Positions 28,116-37,052 of a DNA stretch of 64,000 bases are shown piece by piece. Numbering within the stretch: the first letter of the stretch is position 1; every line of letters starts with the position of its first letter. A program made the position numbers and the translations under genes. The stretch is taken from positions 372,001 through 436,000 of the forward strand of contig NZ_CP046907.1 of the NCBI RefSeq assembly GCF_014083985.1. The letters run 5' to 3'. The notes below the pieces were generated by a model that saw nothing but the letters and a program-made list of their open reading frames with translations, was not told the origin of the DNA and did not search any database. The DNA is from Streptomyces sp. SCUT-3 (GTDB lineage Bacteria; Actinomycetota; Actinomycetes; Streptomycetales; Streptomycetaceae).

Positions 28116-29012
28116 TCACTTCACCCCGGCGTCGACGAGGGCCTGGGTGGCGGCGCGCACGACGGCCTCCGTCTCCGGGTCGAGCGGCTGACGCGGCGGG
28201 CGGCAGGCGCCGCCGCGGCGGCCGATCATCTCCTGGCCGAGCTTGATGGCCTGGACGAACTCCGTCTTGCTGTCCCACCGCAGGACCGGGTGCAGTTGGC
28301 GGTAGAGCGGCAGCGCCGTCTCCAGGTCACCGGCGACCGACGCGTTGTACAGCGCGAGGCAGGCCTCGGGGAACACCTGCGGGTAACCGGCGACCCAGCC
28401 CTTGGCGCCGGCGAGGCCGACCTCCAGGAGGGTGTCGTCGGTGCCGATCATGAGGTCGAGCCCGGGCGCGAGCTCGGAGATCTCGTAGCAGCGCCGCACG
28501 TCGCCGGAGAACTCCTTGACGCCGACGACGAACCCCTCGGCGTGCAGCTTGGCCAGCAGTTCCGGGCGCAGGTCGACCTTGGTGTCGACGGGGTTGTTGT
28601 ACGCGGTGACGGGCAGGCCGACCGAGGCCACCAGCTCGAAGTGCTGGAGGACCGCGCGGTCGTCGGCACGGTAGGCGTTGGGCGGCAGGCACATGACGGC
28701 CTGGCAGCCCGCGTCCTTGGCGAACTGGGCGTGCCGCTTGGCCTCGAGACCGCCGTATGCGCCGACGCCCGGCATCACCGTGAACCCCTCGGGGGCGTTC
28801 GCGACGGCCGTCTCGACGACGCGGTCGCGCTCCTCGTGCGTCAGCGTCTGGTACTCGCCCAGCGACCCGTTGGGCGCGACGCCGTGCAGGCCCTGCTCGG
28901 CGAGCCAGGCGACGTTCTCCCCGTAGGCGCCGAAGTCGATCGTGAAGTCGTCGTCGAACGGCAGGCCGGTCGCGACGATGACGCCGTGCCAGGGCTTGCG
29001 GATTTCAGTCAT
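28116..29012 (-). CDS. 1-pyrroline-4-hydroxy-2-carboxylate deaminase (DapA family)
   Basis: 298 residues of the dihydrodipicolinate synthase/N-acetylneuraminate lyase family. The start ATG at 29012 follows an aaggag ribosome site. The barrel motifs are GVAPNGSLGEYQTLT, the Tyr in VTAYNNPVDTK and the Schiff-base Lys in VGVKEFSGD. By context it performs the deaminating dehydration of delta1-pyrroline-4-hydroxy-2-carboxylate to 2-oxoglutarate semialdehyde (EC 3.5.4.22). The same family includes aldolases and dapA, but the surrounding genes make the deaminase the best reading. Confidence 0.85.
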   Translation of the reverse strand: MTEIRKPWHGVIVATGLPFDDDFTIDFGAYGENVAWLAEQGLHGVAPNGSLGEYQTLTHEERDRVVETAVANAPEGFTVMPGVGAYGGLEAKRHAQFAKDAGCQAVMCLPPNAYRADDRAVLQHFELVASVGLPVTAYNNPVDTKVDLRPELLAKLHAEGFVVGVKEFSGDVRRCYEISELAPGLDLMIGTDDTLLEVGLAGAKGWVAGYPQVFPEACLALYNASVAGDLETALPLYRQLHPVLRWDSKTEFVQAIKLGQEMIGRRGGACRPPRQPLDPETEAVVRAATQALVDAGVK

Positions 29013-29031
29013 GAGCACTCCTTGTCGGTCT

Positions 29032-30507
29032 TCACTGTCGGTCTTCACTGTGGTCCGCCGGTTCCGGCGGCTGTTCGTCCAGGTCGGCGAGCGCACCGAG
29101 GGTGACGGGCGTCGCGACGAGTCGTTCCGCGGGCACGTAGGCCCGCTCCCGTGCCACGAGGCAGTGCACGGCAGGCCCGCACATCCGCCCCTGGCACCAG
29201 CCCATACCGGCCCGGGTCAACTGCTTGACCTGCCGGTGGTCGTGTGCGCCGCCGTCGGCGCAGGCGGCGCGGACCGCTCCCGCGGTCACCTCCTCGCAAC
29301 GGCACACGACGGTGTCGTCGGTCAGCCACGAGGACCACGCCGGGGGGATCGGGTGGGCCAGGCCCATCGCCCGGGCGAAGGCGCGCTGCCGGTCCACCGC
29401 GGCGCGCACCGCGGCCGTGCGGGCCGTGCGGGCCGTGCGCCTCCTCCCCGGCGCGGGCGCCGCGCCGGAATCGGCGAGCACCGACTCCCCGGCGAGGCGT
29501 CCCTCGGCGGCGGCGAGTGCCGCCCCGCCCACGCCGCACGCCTCGCCCGCGGCGTAGAGGCCGGGGACGGTGGTGCGCTGCCCGGCGTCGACGGCGACGA
29601 CCGCGTTGCCGTCCGCCGAGTCCGCGAGTTCGCAGCCGAGGGGGAGGAACAGGTCGAGCTGCGGTGCGAAGCCCCAGCCGACGCCGACGGCGTCGACCTC
29701 GACCCGGCGCTCCGTGCCCGGGCGCGGGCTGCCGTCGGGGGCCAGCGAGGCGATCCGGACCGACGTCACCCGGTCGTCCCCCTCGGCGGCGACGATCGCC
29801 GTGCGCGGGCGGACCCGGACGCGGTGGCGCACGAGCGCGGCGGCGTACCCGGCGCCCTCGGCCCACTTGCCCGGGTTGCGCAGCAGCGCGCCCGGGTGCC
29901 GCAGCCACGCCCGCGGGTCGGCCGCCTCGCACACCGCGACCACCTCCACCCCGCGCGCCGCGAGGCCGGCGGCCACCGGCAGCAGGAACGGGCCGGTGCC
30001 GCCCAGCGCCACGCGGCTCCCGGCCGCGACCCCGCCGCCCTTGAGCAGGGCCTGGAGGCCGCCGACGGTGAGCACTCCCGGCAGGTCCCAGCCGGGGAAC
30101 GGCAGTTGCCGGTCGTGGGCCCCGGTCGCCACGAGGAGCCCGGGGGCGCGCAGGACCACGGCGGTCTCCCGCGGCGCCTCCCGCCGGTCGACCGCGTGGA
30201 CCGCGAATCCGCCGTCCTCCCGGACGGCGGACCACACGTGGTGCGCCGTCCGCAGGTCGAGCCGTCCCGCCGCCCTGCCCTCCTCCAGCGCCGCGCACAG
30301 GGCGCGGTACTCGCGCAGTCCGTGGTGCAGGTCCTCGGTCGGGATCGCCGCCCGGGCGTGCTCCGGCGGGTGCCGCCAGTACTGGCCGCCGACGGCGGTG
30401 CCGGAGTCCACCAGGGCCACGCGCAGCCCCCCGGCCAGGGCCGTGACCGCGGCGGCCGCTCCGGCCGGTCCCGCGCCCACGACGACGAGGTCCGCCGGCT
30501 CACTCAT
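29032..30507 (-). CDS. D-hydroxyproline dehydrogenase, FAD/NAD(P) subunit with BFD-like domain
   Basis: 491 residues. An N-terminal dinucleotide fold (LVVVGAGPAGAAAAVTA) and a second GSRVALGGTGPFLLPVAAGL motif give a pyridine-nucleotide-disulfide-oxidoreductase-like core. The C-terminal BFD-type [2Fe-2S] site is VVCRCEEV followed by GWCQGRMC. This matches the alpha subunit of HcnB/OoxA-like three-subunit amine dehydrogenases. Its ATG overlaps the small ferredoxin-like gene by eight bases, and the beta subunit gene precedes that. It should oxidise cis-4-hydroxy-D-proline together with those partners, passing electrons to the respiratory chain. Confidence 0.86.
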   Translation of the reverse strand: MSEPADLVVVGAGPAGAAAAVTALAGGLRVALVDSGTAVGGQYWRHPPEHARAAIPTEDLHHGLREYRALCAALEEGRAAGRLDLRTAHHVWSAVREDGGFAVHAVDRREAPRETAVVLRAPGLLVATGAHDRQLPFPGWDLPGVLTVGGLQALLKGGGVAAGSRVALGGTGPFLLPVAAGLAARGVEVVAVCEAADPRAWLRHPGALLRNPGKWAEGAGYAAALVRHRVRVRPRTAIVAAEGDDRVTSVRIASLAPDGSPRPGTERRVEVDAVGVGWGFAPQLDLFLPLGCELADSADGNAVVAVDAGQRTTVPGLYAAGEACGVGGAALAAAEGRLAGESVLADSGAAPAPGRRRTARTARTAAVRAAVDRQRAFARAMGLAHPIPPAWSSWLTDDTVVCRCEEVTAGAVRAACADGGAHDHRQVKQLTRAGMGWCQGRMCGPAVHCLVARERAYVPAERLVATPVTLGALADLDEQPPEPADHSEDRQ

Positions 30508-30772
30508 CGCCGCCCTCCCCGGTCGTGACGGTCGTAGCGGTCGTGACGGTCGCTCCCGGACGCGACGGCACCAGGCAGGCGCGCTGCCCGCCGACCCCGT
30601 CGATCGTCACGAGGCAGTCGAAGCAGACGCCGATGCCGCAGAAGACTCCGCGCGGGCGGCGCCCGGTGCGGGTGGTGCGCCAGGCGACCCGGCCCGCGGC
30701 GACGAGGGCCGCGGCGACGGTCTGTCCCTCGACGAACGGCAGGGGCTCGCCGTCGACGGTGATCTCGTTCAC
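30500..30772 (-). CDS. D-hydroxyproline dehydrogenase, small (2Fe-2S) subunit
   Basis: 90 residues from a GTG at 30772. The plant-ferredoxin-like cluster motif is CGIGVCFDC with a fourth Cys in QRACLV, the layout of HcnA/SoxA-type small subunits. The C-terminus is a short Thr-rich tail (VTTATTVTTG). Both ends overlap neighbouring genes (TGA of the beta subunit and ATG of the alpha subunit), so the three subunits are translationally coupled and likely made in equal amounts. Confidence 0.86.
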   Translation of the reverse strand: MNEITVDGEPLPFVEGQTVAAALVAAGRVAWRTTRTGRRPRGVFCGIGVCFDCLVTIDGVGGQRACLVPSRPGATVTTATTVTTGEGGDE

Positions 30773-31947
30773 TCGGGTGCACCTCCAAGGGTGAGGAAGC
30801 GGTCGGGCAGAAGGGCGGTGTGCGCGGCCGGATCGGCGCCGCGCCACGGACGGCCGAGCAGGTGGGCCGTCACGAGCGCGCCGGTCGCGGGGGCGAGGCC
30901 GATGCCCGCCCCCTCGTGGCCGCACGCGTGGACGACCCCCGGCACCCGCGGGTCGGGGCCGACGACCGGCAGGTGGTCCGGGCAGTACGGCCGGAAGCCG
31001 CGGTAGGCGCGGATCAGGTGGACTCCGCGCAGGAAGGGGAACAGCGCGCACGCCTGCGCGGCGAGCCTGGCGACCACGGCGGTGTTCATCGCCCGGTCGA
31101 AGCCGACGCGCTCCCGGCTGGCACCGATGAGGATCGTGCCGCCGCGCGTGCCCTCCACGACGCACGAGGTCTCCAGTCCGGCGTCGGACGAGGCGACGTT
31201 CGCGACGTAGTCGGCCGAGTAGACCTTGTGCCGGACCATCGGCGGCAGCGGTTCGGTCACCAGGACGAAGCCGCGGCGCGGAAGCACCTCGACGGGCGCT
31301 CCGAGCCGGCGGCCGACCTCGCCGCCCCAGGTCCCGGCGGCGTTGACCACGGCGTCGGCGGGCAGGACGTCGCCGGACGCCGTCCGGACGCCGGTGATCC
31401 GGCCGTCCCGGCCGGTCACCGCGCCGGTGACCTCGCCGGTGACCTCGCCCGTGCGGAAGCGCGCGCCGCGCCGCACGGCGGCGCGCAGCAGCGCGGCCGC
31501 CGCCAGGACCGGCTGCACCTGGGCGTCCTGCGGGTAGTGGACGCCGCCGGGGATCCCGGGCGCCAGGTGGGGTTCGAGGTCCCGCACTCGGTCGACCGGC
31601 TCGGTGCGGACGCCGGCCGCCTCCTGCCGCGCGGCGAACTCCCGGAGCGCCGCGAGGCCCTCGGGGCTGCTCGCGACGACCAGGCCGCCCTTGGACTCGA
31701 GTTCGAAGGAGTCGGGCCCGAGCTCCTCCCCCGCCTCGTCCCACAGCGTGCGGCTCAACCGCGCCAGGTCGAGTTCGGGGCCGGGTTCCTTGTCGGAGAG
31801 GAGGATGTTGCCCTCCCCTCGACTTGTCGTGCCGGCTCCGACGGGTCCGCGGTCGACGACCGTGACGTCCATGCCCGCCGAGGCGGCGTGGAAGGCGCAC
31901 GCGGCGCCGACGACGCCCGCTCCCACGACGACGACCTTCGAAGTCAC
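30769..31947 (-). CDS. D-hydroxyproline dehydrogenase, DAO-type FAD subunit
   Basis: 392 residues of the D-amino-acid-oxidase/DadA family. The FAD-binding N-terminus is VVVVGAGVVGAACAFHAASAG, with the conserved RGEGNILLSDKE segment typical of HcnC/OoxB-like beta subunits, and a C-terminal GHEGAGIGLAPATGAL motif. It carries the active site for oxidation of the imino acid. It is the first gene of the minus-strand hydroxyproline operon and is divergent from the aldehyde dehydrogenase gene, with a candidate operator between them. Confidence 0.88.
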   Translation of the reverse strand: MTSKVVVVGAGVVGAACAFHAASAGMDVTVVDRGPVGAGTTSRGEGNILLSDKEPGPELDLARLSRTLWDEAGEELGPDSFELESKGGLVVASSPEGLAALREFAARQEAAGVRTEPVDRVRDLEPHLAPGIPGGVHYPQDAQVQPVLAAAALLRAAVRRGARFRTGEVTGEVTGAVTGRDGRITGVRTASGDVLPADAVVNAAGTWGGEVGRRLGAPVEVLPRRGFVLVTEPLPPMVRHKVYSADYVANVASSDAGLETSCVVEGTRGGTILIGASRERVGFDRAMNTAVVARLAAQACALFPFLRGVHLIRAYRGFRPYCPDHLPVVGPDPRVPGVVHACGHEGAGIGLAPATGALVTAHLLGRPWRGADPAAHTALLPDRFLTLGGAPE

Positions 31948-31960
31948 CGGCTCCCCCTCT

Positions 31961-31995
31961 GTGAAATGTCACATGCCATTACTTAGGCTATACAC
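31961..31995. promoter_or_regulatory. Candidate operator in the divergent hydroxyproline promoter
   Basis: GTGAAATGTCACATGCCATT starts at 31961, only 14 bases before the dehydrogenase start and about 100 bases before the aldehyde dehydrogenase start. It includes TGAAATGTCACA, shared exactly with the complement of 26993-27004. Further right, CTATACA is the complement of TGTATAG in the site before GntR. Its position suits control of both divergent units. Confidence 0.55.
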
Positions 31996-32063
31996 CCGAG
32001 GGGTCCTGGGACAACGCCGAGTCCGGCGTGACATCGTTGAGACCTGAACGAAGGTGGAACTCT

Positions 32064-33647
32064 GTGAACCTGACCGGAAACTCGATCGTGGCCGGCCGTG
32101 ACGTCCCCGGTACGGGCGAGGCGTGGCGCGGCGTCGCGGCGGCGACGGGCGAGCCCATGGGCCCGAACCTGCGGGACGCCTCACCGGACCACGTGGCGCG
32201 GGCGGCGGAACTGGCCGCCGCGGCCGCACGCGACTACCGCACCCTGCCCGCGCACCGGCGGGCCGCGTTCCTCGACGCCTGCGCGGAGGAGATCGAGGCC
32301 CTGGGCGACGACCTCCTGCGGCTCGCCGCGAGCGAGTCCGGCCTCCCGCTCGACCGCCTGACCGGTGAACGCGGGCGCACGTGCGGGCAGTTGCGCATGT
32401 TCGCCGCCCTCGTCCGGAGCGGGGACGCGCTCGGTGTCCGCGTCGACCCCGCGCTCCCCGGGCGCCGGCCGCTGCCCCGGGCGGACCTGCGTCTGCGCAA
32501 GGTGCCCGTCGGCCCCGTGGCCGTCTTCGGCGCGAGCAACTTCCCGCTGGCCTTCTCCGTCGCCGGCGGCGACACCGCGTCCGCGCTCGCCGCGGGCTGT
32601 CCCGTCGTCGCCAAGGCGCACCCGGCCCACCCGGGCACGTGCGAGCTCGTCGCCCGCGCCCTCACCGCCGCCGCCGGGCGCACCGGCATGCCCGCCGGCG
32701 TCTTCTCGCTGCTCGTCGGCCGCGGCACCGAGGTGGGGCTGGCGCTGGTGCGCGACCCGCGGATCGCGGCCGTCGGGTTCACCGGTTCCCGGGCCGGCGG
32801 GCTCGCCCTGGTAGAGGCGGCGAACTCCCGGCCCGTGCCCGTTCCCGTCCACGCCGAGATGTCGGCGGTCAACCCGGTGATCGTCCTCGACGGCGCCCTG
32901 TCCGACCCCGTGCCGCTCGCCACCGCGTACGTGGGGTCGCTGACCAACGGCGCGGGCCAGTTCTGCACGAACCCGGGCCTGCTGCTGCTGCCGTCGGGCG
33001 ACGCGGGCGACGCCTTCCTCGCGGCCGCGGCCCGGGCCGTGGCGGAGGCGACGGGACAGGTCATGCTCACCCCGGGCATCGCGAGGGCCTGCGTCGAGGG
33101 AGTGGCGCGGTGGGCGGCCACCGGGGGCGTCTCGGTGGTGGCGCAGGGCGCGCCCGGCGACGGCCCGTACGCGCCGGCCCCCGTGCTCCTCGAGTGCGAC
33201 GCGTCGACCTACACGGCCCACGAGGACCTGACCGGAGAGGTGTTCGGCGCCGCCGGGCTCGTCGTGCGGTGGTCCGGGACCGACGAGCTCGTCGCCCTGC
33301 TCGAACGCGTCGAGGGGCAGCTGACGGCCACCCTGCACGGGACGGACGCCGACCTGGCGACGGCCGGGCGGATCCTGCCGGTGCTGGAGGAGCGGGCGGG
33401 GCGCATCCTGTGGGGCGGCTGGCCGACGGGGGTCGAGGTCTGCCACGCCGTGGTGCACGGCGGCCCGTGGCCCGCCACGTCCTCGCCCGGCACGACCAGC
33501 GTCGGGACCCTGGCGGTCGAGCGCTGGCTCCGGCCCGTCTCCTACCAGTCGTTCCCCGACGCCCTCCTGCCCGAGGAACTGCGCACGGACAACCCCCTGG
33601 GCGTCACCCGGCTCGTCGACGGCGTGCTCGAACCGCGGCCGAGGTAG
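32064..33647 (+). CDS. 2-oxoglutarate semialdehyde dehydrogenase (aldehyde dehydrogenase family)
   Basis: 527 residues from a GTG at 32064 with aaggtgga upstream. NAD(P) binding is seen in GPVAVFGASNFPLAF and GFTGSRAGG; the catalytic Glu is in VHAEMSAVNP and the nucleophilic Cys in GQFCTNPG. The length and HAEMSAVNP text fit the KGSADH (2,5-dioxovalerate dehydrogenase) branch rather than general ALDHs. It would oxidise the product of the deaminase to 2-oxoglutarate, delivering hydroxyproline carbon to the TCA cycle. It is divergent from the dehydrogenase operon and ends at a clear terminator. Confidence 0.9.
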   Translation: MNLTGNSIVAGRDVPGTGEAWRGVAAATGEPMGPNLRDASPDHVARAAELAAAAARDYRTLPAHRRAAFLDACAEEIEALGDDLLRLAASESGLPLDRLTGERGRTCGQLRMFAALVRSGDALGVRVDPALPGRRPLPRADLRLRKVPVGPVAVFGASNFPLAFSVAGGDTASALAAGCPVVAKAHPAHPGTCELVARALTAAAGRTGMPAGVFSLLVGRGTEVGLALVRDPRIAAVGFTGSRAGGLALVEAANSRPVPVPVHAEMSAVNPVIVLDGALSDPVPLATAYVGSLTNGAGQFCTNPGLLLLPSGDAGDAFLAAAARAVAEATGQVMLTPGIARACVEGVARWAATGGVSVVAQGAPGDGPYAPAPVLLECDASTYTAHEDLTGEVFGAAGLVVRWSGTDELVALLERVEGQLTATLHGTDADLATAGRILPVLEERAGRILWGGWPTGVEVCHAVVHGGPWPATSSPGTTSVGTLAVERWLRPVSYQSFPDALLPEELRTDNPLGVTRLVDGVLEPRPR

Positions 33648-33730
33648 CGCCACCGCCGCGCCCTCCCCGGGAGCCGCGGCGGTCCCCGCCCCGTGGGCGG
33701 CCGGCGCAGGGCCCCGAGGGGCCCGCGGAC

Positions 33731-33764
33731 GGAGGGCACCGGTCACGGCGGACCGGTGCCCTCC
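33731..33764 (+). terminator. Terminator hairpin after the aldehyde dehydrogenase
   Basis: ggagggcaccggtc at 33731-33744 pairs perfectly with gaccggtgccctcc at 33751-33764 around a six-base loop, about 85 bases after the stop codon. Confidence 0.85.
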
Positions 33765-33895
33765 GCCGTTCCCGGCCGCGGGAGGCCGGCCCGGTCCCTG
33801 CGTGCCCGGCTGCCGTTTCGCGCCCCCGGGCGGTACGCGGCCGGCGGGCACGGGAGCGCCGGCGGGACACTCTCCCGGAACGAAGGAGGACTACG

Positions 33896-34930
33896 TTGTC
33901 CGTCACGACTCCCGACCCGGCCGAGGCCCGGGCGAACCGGCCCCTGCAGCCGGGCGGAAGGAAGAGCTCACCGGTGTACGCGGCCCTGGACATCGGCGGG
34001 ACGAAGATCGCGGGGGCCCTGGTCGACGAGGGGGGATCCGTCGTGCGGCGCGCCGAACTGCCCACACCGGCACGCGAGTCCGCCTCACGGCTGGCCGGGA
34101 CCGTGCATGCGGTGATCGACGAACTGGCCGCAGGCCCCGCCTGGGCCGCGGTGCGCGGTCTGGGGATCGCCAGCGCGGGCCCCGTCGACACGGCGGCGGG
34201 CACGGTGAGCCCCGTGAACATCCCGAACTGGCGCGCGTTCCCGCTGGTGGAGAACGTGCGCGCACACCCGGCGCTGTCCGGCGGCATCGAGCCGGTGCTG
34301 CTGGGCGACGCCGTGGCGGTGGCGGCCGCCGAGCACTGGCGCGGTGCCGCGCAGGGGGTCGGCAACGCACTGTGCATGGTCGTCTCGACCGGGGTGGGCG
34401 GCGGGTTCGTCCTGAACGGCCGGCTGCACCCGGGCCCCTCGGGCAACGCCGGGCACATCGGCCACGTCACCGTCGACATGGACGGCCCGCCCTGCCCGTG
34501 CGGCGCACGGGGATGCCTCGAGGGGTACGCCAGCGGCACCGCGATCGCCCGCTGCGCCGTACAGGCGGGCTGGACGCCTCCGCCCGGTACGGAACCGACG
34601 GCCGCCGCCGTCGCCGCCGCGGCACGCGAGGGCGACGGACGCGCCGTGGCCGCCTACGACCGGTCCGCCCGGGCGCTGGCCGCCGCGATCGCCGGGAGCG
34701 CCACGCTGCTGGAGATCGAGGTGGCCGTCATCGGCGGAGGCGTCGCCCAGGCCGGTGACGTCCTGTTCGTCCCTCTGCGCCGCCACCTGAGGACCTTCGC
34801 GACCCTCGGCTTCACCCGCGGGCTGGAGGTGCGGCCCGCCGCGCTGGCGCGGGACGCCGGGCTCGTCGGCGCGGCCGCCGAAGCACGCCGGCGGGACCGC
34901 GCGTCCGGCGTCCCGCCCGCCGTCCGGTGA
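33896..34930 (+). CDS. ROK-family sugar kinase or regulator-like protein
   Basis: About 344 residues from a TTG at 33896, eight bases after a gaaggagga ribosome site; an in-frame GTG at 33974 (just before YAALDIGG) is the alternative. The ATP-binding DIGGTKIAG, the STGVGGGFV motif and the ROK zinc site CPCGARGCLEG are all present. No N-terminal helix-turn-helix is seen, so a sugar kinase such as glucokinase or N-acyl-hexosamine kinase is likelier than a NagC-type regulator. No sugar transporter is adjacent, so the substrate is open. Confidence 0.85.
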   Translation: MSVTTPDPAEARANRPLQPGGRKSSPVYAALDIGGTKIAGALVDEGGSVVRRAELPTPARESASRLAGTVHAVIDELAAGPAWAAVRGLGIASAGPVDTAAGTVSPVNIPNWRAFPLVENVRAHPALSGGIEPVLLGDAVAVAAAEHWRGAAQGVGNALCMVVSTGVGGGFVLNGRLHPGPSGNAGHIGHVTVDMDGPPCPCGARGCLEGYASGTAIARCAVQAGWTPPPGTEPTAAAVAAAAREGDGRAVAAYDRSARALAAAIAGSATLLEIEVAVIGGGVAQAGDVLFVPLRRHLRTFATLGFTRGLEVRPAALARDAGLVGAAAEARRRDRASGVPPAVR

Positions 34931-34970
34931 GGAGCACGGGGGCCCCCGCCGGCCCGTCGAGGACGGCTCG

Positions 34971-35041
34971 ACCGGTCGGTGCCGGGCGGCGCCGGTCGGT
35001 GCCGGTCGGTGCCGGTCGGTGCCGGTCGGTGCCGGTCGGCG
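34971..35041. repeat. 10-bp tandem repeat (ccggtcggtg) upstream of the cutinase
   Basis: About seven copies of the decamer gccggtcggt run through 34,971-35,041, followed by a double copy of a gacggttgacgcccc unit (about 35,073-35,104). The 300-base gap 34,931-35,230 contains nothing else except presumably the cutinase promoter. Confidence 0.8.
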
Positions 35042-35230
35042 GGCCGCCTTCGGACGGGAGGCGGCGCAACGGACGGTTGACGCCCCGACGGTTGACGCCC
35101 CGGAAGGTGCGCGCCCGGGGGCAGGGCGTGACGGGGCCGGTGATCCTGCCGATGCGTACGGCCGCGGGGCGGGGCCACGATGCGGGCTGTCGTCGAACGG
35201 CGACTCCCCTGCGACCTTGGAGAAGACTCC

Positions 35231-36148
35231 GTGACGTCTCTGCCCTCCTCCGCCCCCGGACAGCGCCGCGCCGGCTCCCGCGTCGGTCGCTCCGCCACCG
35301 AACTGGCCGTGGCCCTCGCCCTGGTCGGCGGCATCACCGGCGCCGGCGCCGCCACCGCCGACGCCGCGGAGAACCCCTACGAGCGCGGCCCCGCCCCGAC
35401 CGTCTCCAGCATCGAGGCCCTGCGCGGCCCGTACTCGGTCGCCGACACCAGCGTCTCCTCCCTGGTCAGCGGTTTCGGCGGCGGCACGATCTACTACCCG
35501 ACCAGCACCGCCGACGGCACCTTCGGCGCCGTGGTCGTCTCCCCCGGCTACACCGCCTACCAGTCCAGCATCGCCTGGCTCGGCCCGCGCCTGGCCTCCC
35601 AGGGCTTCGTCGTCTTCACCATCGACACCAACACCACGCTGGACCAGCCGGCCAGCCGCGGCGACCAACTGCTGGCCGCCGCGGACTACCTGACCGGGCA
35701 GAGCTCCGTCCGCAGCCGGATCGACCGCAACCGGGTCGCCGTCATGGGCCACTCCATGGGCGGCGGCGGCAGCCTGGAAGCGGCCAAGGACCGGCCGAGC
35801 CTGAAGGCCGCGATCCCGCTCACCCCCTGGAATCTCGACAAGACCTGGCCCGAGGTGACCGTTCCCACCCTCGTCGTCGGCGCCGAGAACGACTCCGTCG
35901 CCCCCGTCGCCACGCACTCCGAGCCGTTCTACCAGAACCTGCCGGCCACGCTGGACAAGGCGTACCTGGAGCTGAACAACGCGAACCACTTCGCGCCCAA
36001 CAGCAACAACACCACGATCGCGAAGTACAGCATTTCCTGGCTGAAGCGCTTCGTGGACGACGACACCCGCTACGAGCAGTTCCTGTGCCCCGCGCCGAGC
36101 CCCGACTACTACATCGAGGAGTACCGGGACACCTGCCCGCACTCCTGA
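35231..36148 (+). CDS. Secreted cutinase / polyester hydrolase resembling PET hydrolases
   Basis: 305 residues from a GTG at 35231 (ggagaag upstream), giving a normal signal peptide with h-region [16 protein letters not shown] and a cut before AENPYERGP. The mature protein follows bacterial type I PET-hydrolysing cutinases throughout: [10 protein letters not shown], the substrate-clamp Tyr in [15 protein letters not shown], nucleophile in GHSMGGGG, Trp in PLTPWNLDK, Asp in AENDSVAP, catalytic His in NANHFAPN. The C-terminal FLCP and TCPHS cysteines would form the conserved disulfide. Subsite residues His and Phe in ATHSEPFY are the thermophilic-cutinase type, not the Ser/Ile pair of Ideonella PETase. 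Extracellular cutin/polyester hydrolysis is likely; PET activity is inferred. Confidence 0.92.
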   Translation: MTSLPSSAPGQRRAGSRVGRSATELAVALALVGGITGAGAATADAAENPYERGPAPTVSSIEALRGPYSVADTSVSSLVSGFGGGTIYYPTSTADGTFGAVVVSPGYTAYQSSIAWLGPRLASQGFVVFTIDTNTTLDQPASRGDQLLAAADYLTGQSSVRSRIDRNRVAVMGHSMGGGGSLEAAKDRPSLKAAIPLTPWNLDKTWPEVTVPTLVVGAENDSVAPVATHSEPFYQNLPATLDKAYLELNNANHFAPNSNNTTIAKYSISWLKRFVDDDTRYEQFLCPAPSPDYYIEEYRDTCPHS

Positions 36149-36473
36149 GCCGGGCGGCCTCCGCGTCGTCCCCCGCGGCACGCCCGGGACGGAGCGCGAC
36201 GCCGCCGGCGGCGGCCGCCTTGCACGGCGGCCGGCGTCGGCGGCGCCGCCGTACGCGTGCGCGGGGGCGTGCGCGGGGGCGGGGGCGGGGGCGGGGACAG
36301 TGGCGGGGACGGGGCGCGCGTCCGCCCGGGGCCGGGGCGGGCATCGGCGGCACGGGTGAACATCGGTGTGACCCGGCGTCACCGGGGGCAACGGTCAGTA
36401 ACGACCTCGGACACCGCCGGACGGCACCCCCGCCGCCCGGTGTCCCCCGACCTCGCACACAGGGAGACCCGAC
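36149..36473. other. 325-bp intergenic region with a G-rich run
   Basis: No gene is seen. A plus-strand G-rich tract (repeated gggggcg/gcgggg units, about 36,262-36,315) has enough G runs to form a quadruplex in principle. The right end holds the Rieske gene ribosome site (agggaga) and presumably its promoter. Confidence 0.45.
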
Positions 36474-36971
36474 ATGGCCGACACTCACCGCACCCCCGCC
36501 GGGCCCGCCTCCCGCCGCACCGTGGTGGCGGCCGCAGGAGCGGCGGGGCTGACCGCCGCCCTGGCGGCGTGCGGCGCGACGGAGGAGCCGACGGTGCGGA
36601 GCGCCGACCCGGCGGCCCCCGAGCAGCCGCGGGCCGGCCGGGCCCCCGCCCCGGCGAAGTCCCCGGCCGGCGGTGGGACCGGGACGAAACTGGCGAAGAC
36701 CTCCGACATCCCGGAGGGGGGCGGAAAGATCTTCGAAGACCGGGGCGTGGTCGTCACCCAGCCCGCCGCCGGCCGGTACAAGGCGTTCTCCTCGGCGTGC
36801 ACCCACCAGGGGTGCGCGGTCACCGACGTGGCGGACGGCACGATCAACTGCGCGTGCCACGGCAGCAGGTTCAGGATCGAGGACGGCAGCGTCTCGGCCG
36901 GGCCCGCCACCGAGCCCCTGGAGCCCGCCGGCAAGGTGACGGTGGAGGGCGACTCCGTCGTGATCTCCTGA
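36474..36971 (+). CDS. Rieske [2Fe-2S] Tat-exported lipoprotein
   Basis: 165 residues. The N-terminus has a twin-arginine motif (SRRTVVAAAG) and a lipobox-like LAACG near residue 33, so it is probably folded in the cytosol, exported by Tat and lipid-anchored outside. A Pro/Ala-rich linker leads to the Rieske domain with cluster ligands in ACTHQGC and CACHGSRF. This is the stand-alone actinobacterial Rieske type, presumed to shuttle electrons at the cell surface. It has no oxidoreductase partner nearby. Confidence 0.9.
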   Translation: MADTHRTPAGPASRRTVVAAAGAAGLTAALAACGATEEPTVRSADPAAPEQPRAGRAPAPAKSPAGGGTGTKLAKTSDIPEGGGKIFEDRGVVVTQPAAGRYKAFSSACTHQGCAVTDVADGTINCACHGSRFRIEDGSVSAGPATEPLEPAGKVTVEGDSVVIS

Positions 36972-37022
36972 CCGCGGCACGCCCCCGCCGCCGCGGGGCC
37001 CAGGCCCCGCCGGGTTCCGGTT

Positions 37023-37052
37023 GATCCGCCGGGCCCCGGCGCCCGGCGGATC
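37023..37052. terminator. Bidirectional hairpin between Rieske and LysR genes
   Basis: gatccgccgggc pairs perfectly with gcccggcggatc around a six-base loop, between two convergent genes. Confidence 0.85.
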
